Below, piece after piece: positions 26,799 through 37,075 of a stretch of DNA of 64,000 nucleotides. The position numbers and the translations under genes were made by a program. Origin of the DNA: Acidobacteriota bacterium (GTDB lineage Bacteria > Acidobacteriota > Thermoanaerobaculia > Gp7-AA8); contig JAFATB010000006.1 of assembly GCA_019244185.1 (NCBI GenBank), positions 434,001 through 498,000 on the forward strand, read 5' to 3'. Positions within the stretch are counted from its first letter, which is position 1. Every line of letters starts with the position of its first letter. The notes below the pieces were generated by a model. It ran no database searches. It was not told where the DNA came from and worked only from the letters and a program-made list of their open reading frames with translations.

Positions 26799-27821
26799 TC
26801 AGAACAAGTCGCGCTGGTGTCGCGCGGCGGAGAGCGGGTATCCGAGGTGCTCGTAGGCAGTGCGGCTCGCGACGCGGCCGCGCGGCGTGCGCTGCATGAA
26901 GCCGATCTGGATGAGATACGGCTCGTACAAGTCTTCGATGGTTCCGCGGTCTTCGCCGATCGACGACGCGAGCGCGTTCACGCCGACGGGCCCGCCGCCG
27001 AAGCGCTCGATGATCGTCGTGAGCAGCTTGCGATCGATCTCGTCGAGGCCGTACTCATCGACTTCGAGCATGCCCAGCGCCTCGCGGGCGATATGGACGT
27101 CGATCTTGCCCTCGTGCCGCACTTCCGCAAAGTCGCGCACGCGGCGCAGGAGGCGGTTCGCGATGCGCGGCGTGCCGCGCGAGCGGCGCGCGATCTCGGA
27201 CGCGGCCTCGCGCTCGGTGGGGATGCCGAGGATCTCGGAGGAGCGGCGGACGATCACGGTGAGCGAGTCGACGTCGTAGAAGTCGAGTCGATGGACGATG
27301 CCGAAGCGCGCGCGCAGTGGCGCGGTGATGAGGCCAGCGCGCGTCGTCGCGCCGACAAGCGTGAAGCGCGGCAGCTCGAACTTCATCGTGCGCGCCGCGG
27401 GGCCCTGGCCGATCACGACGTCGACGTGAAAGTCTTCCATCGCAGAGTAGAGGATCTCCTCGACCTGCGCGGGCATGCGATGGATCTCGTCGATGAACAG
27501 CACCTCGCCGGCCTCGAGGTTCGTGACGATGCCGACGAGATCGCCCGGCTTCTCCAGCGCGGGACCCGACGTCGAGCGGAGACTCGCGTTCATTTCATTC
27601 GCGATGATGTTCGCGAGCGTCGTCTTGCCGAGTCCGGGCGGACCGAAGAGCAGCACGTGATCGAGTGGCTCGTGCCGTTTGCGCGCGGCCTCGAGCGAGA
27701 TCTCGAGGTTCGCTTTCACCTTCTGCTGCCCGATGTACTCGCGCAGCATTTTCGGGCGCAGCGAGAGCTCGGTCTGGAGATCGTCCTGATCGGGAGCCGG
27801 TGAGAGGATGCGGTCGTCCAC
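26799..27821 (-). CDS. ruvB: Holliday junction branch migration helicase RuvB
   Basis: 340 aa. The AAA+ core has Walker A GPPGLGKT (residues 60-67), Walker B FIDEIH (110-114), sensor I GATTRAG and the arginine finger region [15 protein letters not shown]. The C-terminal winged helix has [20 protein letters not shown] and the RuvB end [12 protein letters not shown]. It drives branch migration with RuvA at recombination junctions. ruvA and ruvC are not next to it; instead it is the last gene of the pilus cluster, ten bases behind pilS. Confidence 0.97.
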   Translation of the reverse strand: MDDRILSPAPDQDDLQTELSLRPKMLREYIGQQKVKANLEISLEAARKRHEPLDHVLLFGPPGLGKTTLANIIANEMNASLRSTSGPALEKPGDLVGIVTNLEAGEVLFIDEIHRMPAQVEEILYSAMEDFHVDVVIGQGPAARTMKFELPRFTLVGATTRAGLITAPLRARFGIVHRLDFYDVDSLTVIVRRSSEILGIPTEREAASEIARRSRGTPRIANRLLRRVRDFAEVRHEGKIDVHIAREALGMLEVDEYGLDEIDRKLLTTIIERFGGGPVGVNALASSIGEDRGTIEDLYEPYLIQIGFMQRTPRGRVASRTAYEHLGYPLSAARHQRDLF

Positions 27822-27831
27822 CGCGCGCAGT

Positions 27832-29448
27832 TTACCTTGGCAGCGTGACGGTGATCGCGGTGCCGGCGCCTTCGCGCGAGCTCACGTCGATGCGTCCGCC
27901 GTGCTCCTGCACGATGCGATACGAGATGGCCATGCCCAGTCCCGTGCCGGAGGGGAAGTTCGTGCGGAACGGCTGGAAAAGCCGCTGCAGGTCCGCCTGC
28001 GACATCCCGCGTCCGCTGTCGGCGAAGACGATGTTGTACGAGCCGTTCTCGATGGACGTGCTGACGGTCAGCACGCCGCCTTTCGGCATCGCCTGCACCG
28101 CGTTGCGCGCGAGGTTCCAGAACACCTGGCGGATCTGATCGCCGTCGCCGACGAGCGTAAACGACGGCGGCGCGATCGCGCGGCGAATCTCGTGCGCCGG
28201 CTGCAGCTCCGGCGAGTTCTCGAGCAGATCGAGCGTCTCGGAGAGACTGGCCGCGACGTCGAACTCCGCGGGGTGTTTCTCCTGCGGCCGCACGAAGCGG
28301 AGAAAGTCGGAGATCGATTTGTTCAGCCGCTCCGACTCTTTCAGCACGATCGACATCAGCCGCTGTTCCTGCGTCGACAGTGAGCTCGAGCTCTTGAGCA
28401 CCTGCACCGAGCCGGCGATCGCGGCGAGCGGATTCCGGATCTCGTGCGCGATGCCGGCGGAGAGCTCGCCTACCGCGGCCATCCTGTCCTTCAGCCGCAC
28501 CTCTGCCTCGAGCTTTTTCATCTCGGTGAGGTCCTGAAAGATCAGCGTGTAGCCGGCGTCGACGCCGTCGAGCGTCGTCAGCGGACTGACCGCGAAGCCG
28601 AGGCTCTGCGCGGCGCCGGCGAAGTCATCGAGCTCGCGGCGCACGACGTCGCCCGCGGCGAGCCGCTCGCGCGCGTCGTCCCAGCCATTGGGCGTGAAGA
28701 AGCCGAGCTCCGTCACGTGACGCCCGAGCACCGCCGCCGGTTGCATCTGCAGGATGTTCGCGCCGGCGGGGTTGATGAACGATGCGATGCCCGACGTCGC
28801 GAGCGTGATCAGTCCCGAGGGGATCGACTCGACGACGTTCTGATTGAGCGCGCGCAACTCCGCGAGGTTCTGCCGGTTGACATCGAGCTCCTCGGATGTT
28901 CGCTGCAGTTTCTCGGACAGATACGACGTGAGCAGCGCGGTCGCGTAGAAACCGGCGAAGTTCGCGGCCATGTTGAAGTAGAGCCGCGACGAGGTCCACG
29001 CGATCGGCAGAAAGAGCGACTGCTCCGGCATCGGAAAGACGCCGTAGTACATGAGATCGACGAGAGCGCCGTAGAGGATCGCCGCGCCGGACGCGGTGAG
29101 CAATCCGCCGCGGCGGTAGAGCAGCATCGACGCGGCGATGACCGAGACGAGATAGAGAAACGAGAACGGCGAGTCGAGACCGCCGGTGAAGTAGACGAGC
29201 AGCGTCTCGACGCAGAGATCGCCGAGCGTCTGGATCATGAGGTTGACCGAGCGCGACGGCACCGTGAGCGCGAGCGCGATGTACGCGAGCGTCAGCGCGT
29301 ACGTGAGGCCGGTGGCGATGTAGAGATAGTTGAGCGGCAGGACCTCGCGGACGGTGTACTGGATGATCAGCGCCGCGAGGAGCAGCGTCGTGACGACGAC
29401 GACCCGGACGGCGATCAGCATCCGGGTATCGGAAGACATGGTGGACAT
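27832..29448 (-). CDS. pilS: PilS-type sensor histidine kinase
   Basis: 538 aa. Six N-terminal transmembrane helices (residues 10-175) are followed by a coiled linker, a PAS domain (about 200-310) and the HisKA domain with the phospho-acceptor H-box [16 protein letters not shown] near residue 335. The HATPase domain has [11 protein letters not shown] (N-box), DSGRGM (G1) and GTGLGMAI (G2). The six-helix plus PAS layout and its place directly behind pilB-pilT-pilC identify it as PilS-like. The response regulator PilR is not in the window; ruvB follows instead. Confidence 0.9.
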   Translation of the reverse strand: MSTMSSDTRMLIAVRVVVVTTLLLAALIIQYTVREVLPLNYLYIATGLTYALTLAYIALALTVPSRSVNLMIQTLGDLCVETLLVYFTGGLDSPFSFLYLVSVIAASMLLYRRGGLLTASGAAILYGALVDLMYYGVFPMPEQSLFLPIAWTSSRLYFNMAANFAGFYATALLTSYLSEKLQRTSEELDVNRQNLAELRALNQNVVESIPSGLITLATSGIASFINPAGANILQMQPAAVLGRHVTELGFFTPNGWDDARERLAAGDVVRRELDDFAGAAQSLGFAVSPLTTLDGVDAGYTLIFQDLTEMKKLEAEVRLKDRMAAVGELSAGIAHEIRNPLAAIAGSVQVLKSSSSLSTQEQRLMSIVLKESERLNKSISDFLRFVRPQEKHPAEFDVAASLSETLDLLENSPELQPAHEIRRAIAPPSFTLVGDGDQIRQVFWNLARNAVQAMPKGGVLTVSTSIENGSYNIVFADSGRGMSQADLQRLFQPFRTNFPSGTGLGMAISYRIVQEHGGRIDVSSREGAGTAITVTLPR

Positions 29449-29485
29449 GAGACTGCGGCGAGGCGGGCCCCAGGCCCGCCTCGGC

Positions 29486-30688
29486 TTATCCGATCTGTCC
29501 GATGAGCGAGAACATCGGCATGTACATCGCGATGACGATGCCGCCGATGGCCACGCCGAGGAAGGCGATGAGAATCGGCTCGAGGAGCTTCATCAGACCG
29601 GCCACGGCGACGTCGACTTCGTCTTCGTAGAAGTCGGCGATCTTGGTGAGCATCGTGTCGAGCGCACCGGTCTGTTCGCCGACGCCGATCATCTGCACGA
29701 CCATCGACGGGAAGACGTCGGTGTCGCCGAGCGGCTCGCTGATGGTCTTGCCTTCTTCGACCGACTTGCGCGTGGCCATGATCGCGTCTTCGACGATCGA
29801 GTTGCCGGCGGTGCGCGCGGTGATCTGCAGGCCGTCGAGAATGGGCACGCCGGACGAAGTCAGCGTGGCGAGCGTGCGGCAGAAACGCGCGACGGCGATC
29901 TTGCGCAGCAGCATGCCGAGGACCGGCATCTTGAGCAGCAGGCCGTCGATGACGCGCTTGCCTTTGTACGTGCCGTGATAGCGGCGGACCGAGACGATGA
30001 GCGCGATGACGACGATGGTGACGAGCCACCAGAAGTCGGCGATGAAGTTCGAGAGCGCGATGACGACGCGCGTCGGGAGCGGCAGCTGCGCGCCGAGGCT
30101 TTCGAAGAGGGAGGCGAAGACCGGGATGACCTTCCAGAGAATGACCGCGACGACGATGCAGGCGATGCTGATGACGGCGACCGGATAGATCATCGCCGAC
30201 TTGACCTGCGAGTTGAGCTTGACCGCTTTCTCGATGTAGGTCGCGAGACGCTGGAGGATCGTGTCGAGAATACCGCCCGCCTCACCCGCGGCGACCATGT
30301 TCGTGAAGAGGTCGTTGAAGACCTTGGGATGCTTGCGCATCGCGTCGGCGAGGTTCGAGCCCGACTCGACGTCCTGCCGCACCTGCACGAGCGTGCGCTT
30401 GAAGGTCTTGTGGTCCTGCTGCGAGCCGAGGATCTCGAGGCACTGCACGAGCGGCAGGCCGGCGTCGATCATGACGGAGAACTGCCGCGTGAAGATCGCG
30501 ATCTGCTGGGGCGGGACGCGTCCGCCGAACTTCGGCAGCGCGATCTCTTTGCCCTTTTCCTTGACCGCGGTGACGACGATCTGCTGCCGCCGCATCACGG
30601 TGATGACGGCGTCCTTCGAGTCGGCGACCAGCACACCCGACTGCGTCTGCCCGTTCCTGGCCGTTCCCTTCCACTCGAATGTCGGCAT
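29486..30688 (-). CDS. pilC: Type IV pilus inner-membrane platform protein PilC
   Basis: 400 aa with the usual two GspF-type repeats: an N-terminal cytosolic part (PTFEWKGTARNGQ), a first helical domain with IAIFTRQFSVMIDAGLPLVQ, and a second with VARFCRTLATLTSSGVPILD. The end LLEPILIAFLGVAIGGIVIA is the conserved family C-terminus. Three transmembrane helices are placed as in the family. It forms the pilus base that PilB and PilT act upon. Confidence 0.97.
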   Translation of the reverse strand: MPTFEWKGTARNGQTQSGVLVADSKDAVITVMRRQQIVVTAVKEKGKEIALPKFGGRVPPQQIAIFTRQFSVMIDAGLPLVQCLEILGSQQDHKTFKRTLVQVRQDVESGSNLADAMRKHPKVFNDLFTNMVAAGEAGGILDTILQRLATYIEKAVKLNSQVKSAMIYPVAVISIACIVVAVILWKVIPVFASLFESLGAQLPLPTRVVIALSNFIADFWWLVTIVVIALIVSVRRYHGTYKGKRVIDGLLLKMPVLGMLLRKIAVARFCRTLATLTSSGVPILDGLQITARTAGNSIVEDAIMATRKSVEEGKTISEPLGDTDVFPSMVVQMIGVGEQTGALDTMLTKIADFYEDEVDVAVAGLMKLLEPILIAFLGVAIGGIVIAMYMPMFSLIGQIG

Positions 30689-30711
30689 GTTCCCCCTCCG
30701 GTCTCCCTAAC

Positions 30712-31842
30712 TCACGCGGAACGCGGGCGCACCGCACCGGCCGCCGCGGGCGGCCCCTGCGGGAACAGCGCGCCGGCGCCGCGCGAGATCATCTCCTGCA
30801 GCTCGTCGGGATTCGACGAGCGTGACAACGCGGTCTGCAGCGTGATCAGCTTCTTGAAGTACAGCGTCGCCAACGACTGGTTGAAAGTCTGCATTCCGTA
30901 TTTCGTCTGACCAGTTTGCATCATCGAGTAGATCTGATGCACCTTGTCTTCGCGGATGAGGTTCCGGATCGCGGCGTTCGGAACGAGGATTTCCATCGCC
31001 ATCACGCGTCCCTTGCCGTTCGCTTTCGGGAGCAGCGCCTGGCAGAGGATGCCCTCCAGCACGAACGACAGCTGCGCGCGGATCTGCGGCTGCTGGTGCG
31101 CGGGGAAGACGTCGACGATGCGGTTGATGGTCTGCGCGGCCGAGTTCGTGTGCAGCGTGCCGAACGTGAGGTGGCCGGTCTCGGCGATGCGCAGCGCGGA
31201 CTCGATGGTCTCGAGGTCGCGCATCTCGCCGATGAGGACGACGTCGGGATCCTGGCGCAGCGCGGACTTCAACGAGTTCGCGAAAGAGTGCGTGTCGGCG
31301 TGCAGCTCGCGCTGATTGACGACGCAGTTCTTGTGCTGGTGGAGGAACTCGACGGGATCTTCGATGGTGATGATGTGCTCGTGGCGCTCGCGGTTGATCT
31401 TGTCGATCATCGCGGCGAGCGTGGTCGACTTGCCGGAGCCGGTGGGGCCGGTGACGAGCACGAGGCCGCGCGGTTTGTTGCAGATCTCCTCGACGACGGC
31501 GGGAAGGCCGAGCTCGCGGAAGCCGAGGATCTCGTACGGGATCTGCCGGTAGACGGCGGCCGTGGCGCCGCGCTGGTTGAAGATGTTCGCGCGGAAGCGC
31601 GCCAGTCCTTTGATGCCGAACGAAATGTCGAGCTCGAGGTTCTCTTCGAAGCGGTGCTTCTGCGCGTCGGTGAGCACTGAGTACGCGAGCTGCTTGGTCT
31701 CCGGCGCGGTGAGCGGCGGCATGTCCAGCGGCACGAGCTTGCCGTCGATGCGGATCTGGGGCGGCGAGTTGGTGGTGACGTGCAGGTCCGAGCCGCCGCG
31801 CTCGACCATCGTCTTCAGCAGCTGATGCAGTGTGACGGGCAT
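30712..31842 (-). CDS. pilT: Type IV pilus retraction ATPase PilT
   Basis: 376 aa. Walker A is GPTGSGKST near residue 135, the Asp box EDPVEF and Walker B VLIGEMRD follow, then the His box GHLTFGTLHTNSA. The PilT-specific AIRNLIREDK motif is present near residue 290, which separates it from PilB. It powers depolymerisation and twitching motility. It lies 26 bases behind pilB and 23 bases before pilC. The C-terminal tail is Pro/Ala-rich. Confidence 0.97.
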   Translation of the reverse strand: MPVTLHQLLKTMVERGGSDLHVTTNSPPQIRIDGKLVPLDMPPLTAPETKQLAYSVLTDAQKHRFEENLELDISFGIKGLARFRANIFNQRGATAAVYRQIPYEILGFRELGLPAVVEEICNKPRGLVLVTGPTGSGKSTTLAAMIDKINRERHEHIITIEDPVEFLHQHKNCVVNQRELHADTHSFANSLKSALRQDPDVVLIGEMRDLETIESALRIAETGHLTFGTLHTNSAAQTINRIVDVFPAHQQPQIRAQLSFVLEGILCQALLPKANGKGRVMAMEILVPNAAIRNLIREDKVHQIYSMMQTGQTKYGMQTFNQSLATLYFKKLITLQTALSRSSNPDELQEMISRGAGALFPQGPPAAAGAVRPRSA

Positions 31843-31868
31843 TCGGTTCTCCGACGTCCGCGCGGCCG

Positions 31869-33584
31869 CTACAGCACCGTCTCGCGGACGACTTCCTCCA
31901 CGGTGGTGACGCCTTCCTTGATTTTAAACAGTCCGGACCGCCGCAGCGTGATCATCCCGTTCTCCATCGCCCGGCGCTTGATGTCGATGGCCGTGCCGCC
32001 GGAGAGGATGAGGTCGCGGATGTCGTCGTCGATCTGCATGACTTCGATGAGCGCCACGCGGCCTTTGTAGCCGGTGTTGTTGCACTTCTCGCAGCCGCGG
32101 CCCTTGTAGACGGTGAAGGTGCCGACTTCCTCTTTCTTGTAGCCGAGGTTGAGGAGCGCCTGCGGGGTCATGTCCACCGGCTCCTTGCAGAGCGAGCAGA
32201 TGCGGCGCGTGAGGCGCTGCGCGGCGATGAGCTGCGTCGCCGTCGCCACGAGGAACGGCTCGATGCCCATGTTCATGAGGCGGTTGATCGTCGACGGCGC
32301 GTCGTTCGTGTGCAGCGTCGAGAGCACGAGGTGTCCCGTGAGCGCGGCCTTGATCGCGATCTCCGCGGTCTCGAAGTCGCGGATCTCGCCGACGAGGATG
32401 ATGTTCGGATCCTGCCGCAGGAACGAGCGCAGCGTGGCCGCGAAGTTGAGGCCGATGCCCTCTTTCATCTGCACCTGGTTGATGCCGGGGAGGTTGAACT
32501 CGACCGGATCTTCCGCGGTCATGATGTTGACTTCCGGCGAGTTGACCTTCGAGAGCGCCGAGTAGAGCGTGTTCGTCTTGCCCGAGCCGGTGGGACCGGT
32601 GACGAGCACCATGCCCCACGGCTTGAAGATCGCCTCCTCGAAGCGCGCCAGCGACTCCGGCTCGAAGCCGAGCTTGGTCATGTCGAGGCGGAGGTTGTCC
32701 TTGTCGAGGAGACGCAGAACCATCTTCTCGCCGAAGAGCGTCGGCAGGCAGGAGACGCGGAAGTCGAGCTCCTTGTTCTTGTCCTCGAGCTTGATCTTCA
32801 GCTTGATGCGTCCGTCCTGCGGGAGGCGCTTCTCCGAGATGTCGAGCTTCGCCAGGATCTTCATGCGCGAGGTCATGGCGTCCTTGAGCTTCAAGGGCGG
32901 GTTCATGATCTCGTAGAGGATGCCGTCGATGCGGAAGCGGACGCGGAACTCTTTCTCGTACGGCTCGATGTGGATGTCCGACGCGCCGCGCTTGATGGCG
33001 TCGGTCAGAATCAGGTTGCACAACTTCACGACCGGCGCTTCCTCGGCCGAATCGGCGAGGGCGCTGACGTCGAGCTCTTCGTCCTCCTCGAGGACTTCGA
33101 GGTCCGCCGTCTCCGCCTGCTGAAGGTCTTCCATGACCTTCTTCAGCTCGAGCGAAGACGTCGTGCCGTAGTAGTTGTCGATGGCCGCCTTGATCCCCAG
33201 CTCGGAGGCCACGACCGGCTCGACGTTGTAGCCGGTCATGAACTTGATGTCGTCCATGGCGAAGACGTTCGTCGGATCGGCCATGGCGATGGTGATCGTG
33301 GCGCCGGTCTTGTTGACCGGGAGGATGTTGTACTTGCGCGCGACGTCGCCGGGGATCAGCTTGATCACCGAGCCGTCGATCTCGAAGTGCTGGAGGTTGA
33401 TGGAGGGGACGCCGAACTGCTGGGAGAGGCACTCCGTGATGTCTTCTTCCGAGACGAAGCCGAGCTTGATCAGCGTTTCGCCGAGCTTGCCGCCTGTCTC
33501 TTTCTGAACGCGAAGGGCTTCTTTGAGCTGATCCTGCGTGATCAGACTCGCTTTGGTGAGCAACTCACCGAGACGAACGCTCAT
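31869..33584 (-). CDS. pilB: Type IV pilus extension ATPase PilB
   Basis: 571 aa. The T2SSE N-terminal domain (RLGELLTKASLITQDQLKEA, FGVPSINLQHFEID) is followed by the ATPase core: Walker A GPTGSGKTNT near residue 330, AEDPVE, Walker B ILVGEIRD and the His box GHLVLSTLHTND. The tetracysteine zinc site is present (CSLC and CEKC near residues 465-500). It assembles the pilus. First gene of the minus-strand unit pilB-pilT-pilC-pilS-ruvB. Confidence 0.97.
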   Translation of the reverse strand: MSVRLGELLTKASLITQDQLKEALRVQKETGGKLGETLIKLGFVSEEDITECLSQQFGVPSINLQHFEIDGSVIKLIPGDVARKYNILPVNKTGATITIAMADPTNVFAMDDIKFMTGYNVEPVVASELGIKAAIDNYYGTTSSLELKKVMEDLQQAETADLEVLEEDEELDVSALADSAEEAPVVKLCNLILTDAIKRGASDIHIEPYEKEFRVRFRIDGILYEIMNPPLKLKDAMTSRMKILAKLDISEKRLPQDGRIKLKIKLEDKNKELDFRVSCLPTLFGEKMVLRLLDKDNLRLDMTKLGFEPESLARFEEAIFKPWGMVLVTGPTGSGKTNTLYSALSKVNSPEVNIMTAEDPVEFNLPGINQVQMKEGIGLNFAATLRSFLRQDPNIILVGEIRDFETAEIAIKAALTGHLVLSTLHTNDAPSTINRLMNMGIEPFLVATATQLIAAQRLTRRICSLCKEPVDMTPQALLNLGYKKEEVGTFTVYKGRGCEKCNNTGYKGRVALIEVMQIDDDIRDLILSGGTAIDIKRRAMENGMITLRRSGLFKIKEGVTTVEEVVRETVL

Positions 33585-33704
33585 AGGTGCTTTCTGTCGA
33601 CTCCTGGGACGGTTGAGGCTCGACCGGAGACGCCACGCAACTCAGGCCGGCCGAGTGTATCACCCGCGTGAAACGCGGATTGCGAGCTAAGTTATTCAGC
33701 GCCG

Positions 33705-34448
33705 CTAACGTTTGAGCGGCGGCGGCTCGACGGACGTGACGCCCGCCTGCACGCCGCGGAGGCTGGCGATGATGCTGCCGAACTTCACGTCCGTGCGGAT
33801 GCGCACCGGGATGCGCCGCTCGTCGTCGCTGTACCAGATGAAGAGCTTCTCTTCGCGCTCGACGCCGTCGCTCGTCATCCGCGGCTCCACGACCACGGTC
33901 GCGAACGTGCCCGCGGGGGTGTCGATCGTCTCGCGCCGTACGACGCGCGCCTGGACGTCGTAGACCTTGCCGTCGGCGATGAGCGTGAGCGCGTACGACT
34001 TGCCGGGGCTGAGATCGACCAGGCGCAGATAGAACATGACCGACATCGGATCGAAGACCGGCCGCGGCACGCGCGTCTTCTTCACCTTCCGCCGTGTGCG
34101 CGTGGCGACGCCGTCGTCGACGGTCGTTACTTCCTCGATCTTGTCGTCTTTCTCGTCGAGGCGTTTCACGTAGCGCAGCGTCGAGAAGTCCTTGCGCGCG
34201 ACCGTCGACTCGATCTCGTCGCGCACGCGGAAGATGCGTGAGAAGCCGGGCGTCGAATGCGCGACGGAGGTGATGCGGTAGCTGTCCTCGCCCGACGGAC
34301 CGATCGTGAGACGTCCGGTGCCGCCGGTGATCTTGAGCCAGCTGAGGTTGTAGTCGAGCGTCTCGCCGCGGGCGAACGCTTGTTCGACCGGCGTCGTGGC
34401 CGGCACCGACGCGGCGAAGAGCAACGCAACGGCGAGGATGAGGTTCAC
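33705..34448 (-). CDS. DUF3108 domain-containing exported protein
   Basis: 247 aa. A short hydrophobic signal ([20 protein letters not shown]) is followed by the DUF3108 pattern: GETLDYNLSWLKITGGTGRL, the region YVKRLDEKDDK, then VFDPMSVMFYLRLVDL and DTPAGTFATVVVEPRM, ending with LFIWYSDDERRIPVRI. These are periplasmic beta-barrel-like proteins of unknown role, often near envelope biogenesis genes. It starts inside the stop codon of waaC (ATGA), so it belongs to the heptose/LPS unit. Confidence 0.9.
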   Translation of the reverse strand: MNLILAVALLFAASVPATTPVEQAFARGETLDYNLSWLKITGGTGRLTIGPSGEDSYRITSVAHSTPGFSRIFRVRDEIESTVARKDFSTLRYVKRLDEKDDKIEEVTTVDDGVATRTRRKVKKTRVPRPVFDPMSVMFYLRLVDLSPGKSYALTLIADGKVYDVQARVVRRETIDTPAGTFATVVVEPRMTSDGVEREEKLFIWYSDDERRIPVRIRTDVKFGSIIASLRGVQAGVTSVEPPPLKR

Positions 34449-35359
34449 TCCGCGGCCACCCTTTCCACCAGCTGCATCACCTCTTCAACAGCAATCGCGT
34501 CCATGGATTTCGTCGAGCCGAAATGATCGACGCAATGGCCGAGCTGGCCATACGGCCCGTTGCGACGCGGATCGGTGGGACCGTAGAGGCCGATGACCTT
34601 CGTGCCGAGGGCGGCGGCGAGGTGGAGCGGACCGGTGTCGCCGCCGATGACGAGACGCGCGTGCTGCAGCAGCCACGCGAGCTCGCGCAGGCCGGTCGGC
34701 GGCGCGAGCCGCGCGCCGATCGCTTCCGCGCGCTCGCGCTCGCCGGGTCCCCACACCACGAGCACGCGCTCGCCGAGACGGCGCGCGAGCTCGCGGAAAC
34801 GCTCGACCGGCCACAGCTTCGATGGCTTGCCGGCGCCCGGCAGCAGCACGATCGCATCGGCGAACGCGTCGAGGTTGTCATTGCGCGGAAACGCGTCCCA
34901 GGACGGCACGGCCTTGCCGGCCGGCGCGAGCGCGGCGGCGAGGGCGCGGTTCTGCTCGATGACGTGACGCGTCGTGTCGACGGCGACCTTGCGATTCGTG
35001 AAGAGCAGCGCCGGCTTCTCGCGGATCGCATTCGCCGCGAAGCCGTAGCGTTCGCGCGCGCCGGCGAAGCGGCCGAGCATGGCCGACTTCACCAGGCCCT
35101 GAAAGTCGATCGACGCGTCCGCGCCTCGCAGCGTGCGCCACGCGTCGCGCATGGCCGCGCGCGAGGCGAGCGGCGCGCGTCCCCACGCTTTCATGCGCAT
35201 GGGGATCGTCTCCACGCCAGCCACCAATTCGACGAGCTCGCGATACGGCGCCTCCACGACCCACTGGATGCGATACGCATCGCGCAGTGCGACGACGGCT
35301 GGAATGGTGTGGATGACGTCGCCGAGCGCGGAGAGCCGCAGCACCAGCAGGCGTTTCAT
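34445..35359 (-). CDS. waaC: LPS heptosyltransferase I (GT9 family)
   Basis: 304 aa. The N-terminus [20 protein letters not shown] is the GT9 signature, and [26 protein letters not shown] residues (here [17 protein letters not shown]) form the ADP-heptose-binding C-terminal motif, followed by [15 protein letters not shown]. It adds the first heptose to Kdo of the LPS inner core. It overlaps its upstream and downstream neighbours by four bases each, in an operon with the genes that make the ADP-heptose donor. Assignment as heptosyltransferase I rather than II or III is from context. Confidence 0.88.
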   Translation of the reverse strand: MKRLLVLRLSALGDVIHTIPAVVALRDAYRIQWVVEAPYRELVELVAGVETIPMRMKAWGRAPLASRAAMRDAWRTLRGADASIDFQGLVKSAMLGRFAGARERYGFAANAIREKPALLFTNRKVAVDTTRHVIEQNRALAAALAPAGKAVPSWDAFPRNDNLDAFADAIVLLPGAGKPSKLWPVERFRELARRLGERVLVVWGPGERERAEAIGARLAPPTGLRELAWLLQHARLVIGGDTGPLHLAAALGTKVIGLYGPTDPRRNGPYGQLGHCVDHFGSTKSMDAIAVEEVMQLVERVAAE

Positions 35360-35829
35360 CGCCCGCGCAGCTTCTGCAAAACCGCGGTGGTGGAGTGGTC
35401 TTTCGGATCGCCGACGATGACGACGCGCCCGCCGTACGCGTTCACGACCTCCGCCTCCGGCACGGAGTCGGGCGTGTAGTCGGTCCCTTTCGCCTGCACG
35501 TCGGGCTTCAGGACCTGCAGAAGGTGGGCAGGACTTTTCTCGTGAAAGACGGTGACGTAGCCGACGCCCTGAATCGCGGCGATGATCTCCGCGCGTTCCT
35601 GCTCCGGCATCACAGGCCGGCCTTCGCCCTTGAGCGTGCGCACGGACTCGTCGCCGTTCACGCCGACCACCAGCACGTCCGCGACGTCCGCCGCGCCCTG
35701 GAGATAGCGGATGTGACCGACGTGCAGCACGTCGAAGCAGCCGTTCGCGAATGCGATCGTCTTTCCCGCCGCGCGCTCGCGTTCGACCGCCTCGGCCAAC
35801 GCGCCCTCGTCGAGAATCGGCGCGTTCAC
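35356..35829 (-). CDS. rfaE2: D-glycero-beta-D-manno-heptose 1-phosphate adenylyltransferase
   Basis: 157 aa from a GTG that overlaps the stop of the kinase gene (GTGA). It has the nucleotidyltransferase signature [20 protein letters not shown] and the late [16 protein letters not shown] block. It corresponds to the C-terminal half of the bifunctional HldE of enterics, here a separate protein. It makes ADP-heptose from heptose 1-phosphate and ATP for WaaC. Confidence 0.93.
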   Translation of the reverse strand: MNAPILDEGALAEAVERERAAGKTIAFANGCFDVLHVGHIRYLQGAADVADVLVVGVNGDESVRTLKGEGRPVMPEQERAEIIAAIQGVGYVTVFHEKSPAHLLQVLKPDVQAKGTDYTPDSVPEAEVVNAYGGRVVIVGDPKDHSTTAVLQKLRGR

Positions 35830-36842
35830 GAGCGGAGCTCCTCGTCGCGCTCGATCGCGTAGCGCAGCTCGTCGTTCGACACCGTCGCGGTGCCCATCTT
35901 CATGACCACGATGCCGCCCGCGTAGTTGGCGAGCTTCGCCGCTTCCGCGTACGACGCGCCCGCTGCGAGCGCGAGCGTGAAGGTCGCGATGACGGTGTCG
36001 CCGGCGCCGGTGACGTCCGCGACCTGGTCGGTGCCATACACCGGGATCAGCAGCGGCTCGGTCGCGTCGCGCTCGAGGAGCGCCATGCCGCGGCTGCCGC
36101 GCGTGATCAGCACCGCTTCCGCGTCGAGTCCCTGCTGCAGCGTCTGCGCGACTTCGCCGATCTTGGCGTCGTCGCCGTTCCAGAGCGACGTCCCCGCGGC
36201 GGCGGCGGCTTCTTCCTCGTTCGGCGTCGCGGCGGTAACGCCGGGATAGCTGAGCAGCTCGTAGCGCGAGTCGAGCGTCACTGCCTTGCCGTGCGCGTAG
36301 CGTGTGAGGCTCGCCACGAGCGACGGCGCGACGACGCCGTAACCGTAATCGCTCACCAGCGCGGCGTGGCACATGCCGATCGCCTCGCGCAGCAGATCGG
36401 CGAAGCGCAGCGACTCGAGCTCGGTCATGCGGAACTCGTCCTCGATGTCGTAGCGCACGATCTGCTGCCGGCTCGCGTGCGGCATGCCACCGAGGATGCG
36501 CACCTTCGTCGGCGTGGCGTAGCGGCTCGTGCGCAGAATCCCGCTGCAGTCGATGCCGGCGGTCACGAGCGAGTCGACGAGCGTCTGCGCCGCGCCGTCG
36601 GTGCCGAGAACGGACACGGGCACCGGCAGGCCGCCGAGGGCGAAGATGTTGTTGATGGCGTTGCCGGCGCCGCCGAGGAGCACGTCTTCGCGGTACTGGC
36701 GAAGGATGAGCACGGGCGCCTCGCGGGAGATGCGTTTCGGCGTGCCGTAGATGAAGCGGTCCGCTACGATGTCGCCGTAGACGACCACCAGCTTCCCCTT
36801 CATCGCATCGCTCAGCTGCAGCAGGCGGGAACGGCTGAACAC
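35826..36842 (-). CDS. rfaE1: D-glycero-beta-D-manno-heptose-7-phosphate kinase
   Basis: 338 aa from the GTG at 36842; the frame is open from a TTG at 36860, which I regard as too early because TATAGT, a possible -10, lies at 36849-36854. It is a PfkB-family sugar kinase: [15 protein letters not shown] near residue 60 and the catalytic [17 protein letters not shown] near residue 270, preceded by [12 protein letters not shown]. It is the N-terminal half of HldE as a separate enzyme. First gene of rfaE1-rfaE2-waaC-DUF3108. Confidence 0.93.
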   Translation of the reverse strand: MFSRSRLLQLSDAMKGKLVVVYGDIVADRFIYGTPKRISREAPVLILRQYREDVLLGGAGNAINNIFALGGLPVPVSVLGTDGAAQTLVDSLVTAGIDCSGILRTSRYATPTKVRILGGMPHASRQQIVRYDIEDEFRMTELESLRFADLLREAIGMCHAALVSDYGYGVVAPSLVASLTRYAHGKAVTLDSRYELLSYPGVTAATPNEEEAAAAAGTSLWNGDDAKIGEVAQTLQQGLDAEAVLITRGSRGMALLERDATEPLLIPVYGTDQVADVTGAGDTVIATFTLALAAGASYAEAAKLANYAGGIVVMKMGTATVSNDELRYAIERDEELRS

Positions 36843-36876
36843 GCGCGGACTATAAACCAACGATGCAGGTTGAACG

Positions 36877-37062
36877 ATGAGCGGCGAACGCGGGAAGCTG
36901 ATCGAGGGCGTCGACTTTTACTACGAGGGCCGCTACCTCGTCTTCACCGAGAAGTTCCTGCGCGACCGCGGCTACTGCTGCGAGTCCGGCTGCCGCCACT
37001 GCCCGTACGGCTTCCGCAAGGATCAGCGCACCGACGTGCCGTCTAACGACGAGACCGATTGA
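36877..37062 (+). CDS. Small DUF5522-type Cys-rich protein
   Basis: 61 aa. It has the compact pattern GVDFYYEGRYLVFTEKFL, then CCESGCRHCPYGF, typical of short DUF5522 proteins; the cysteine cluster probably binds a metal. The function is unknown. It is divergent from rfaE1 and convergent with cheW, 13 bases from the cheW stop. Confidence 0.85.
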   Translation: MSGERGKLIEGVDFYYEGRYLVFTEKFLRDRGYCCESGCRHCPYGFRKDQRTDVPSNDETD

Positions 37063-37075
37063 TATCCATCGATCA

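Noticed and set aside
32310..33671. Long plus-strand frame over pilB
   Set aside because: Same shadow pattern; pilB motifs are complete on the other strand.
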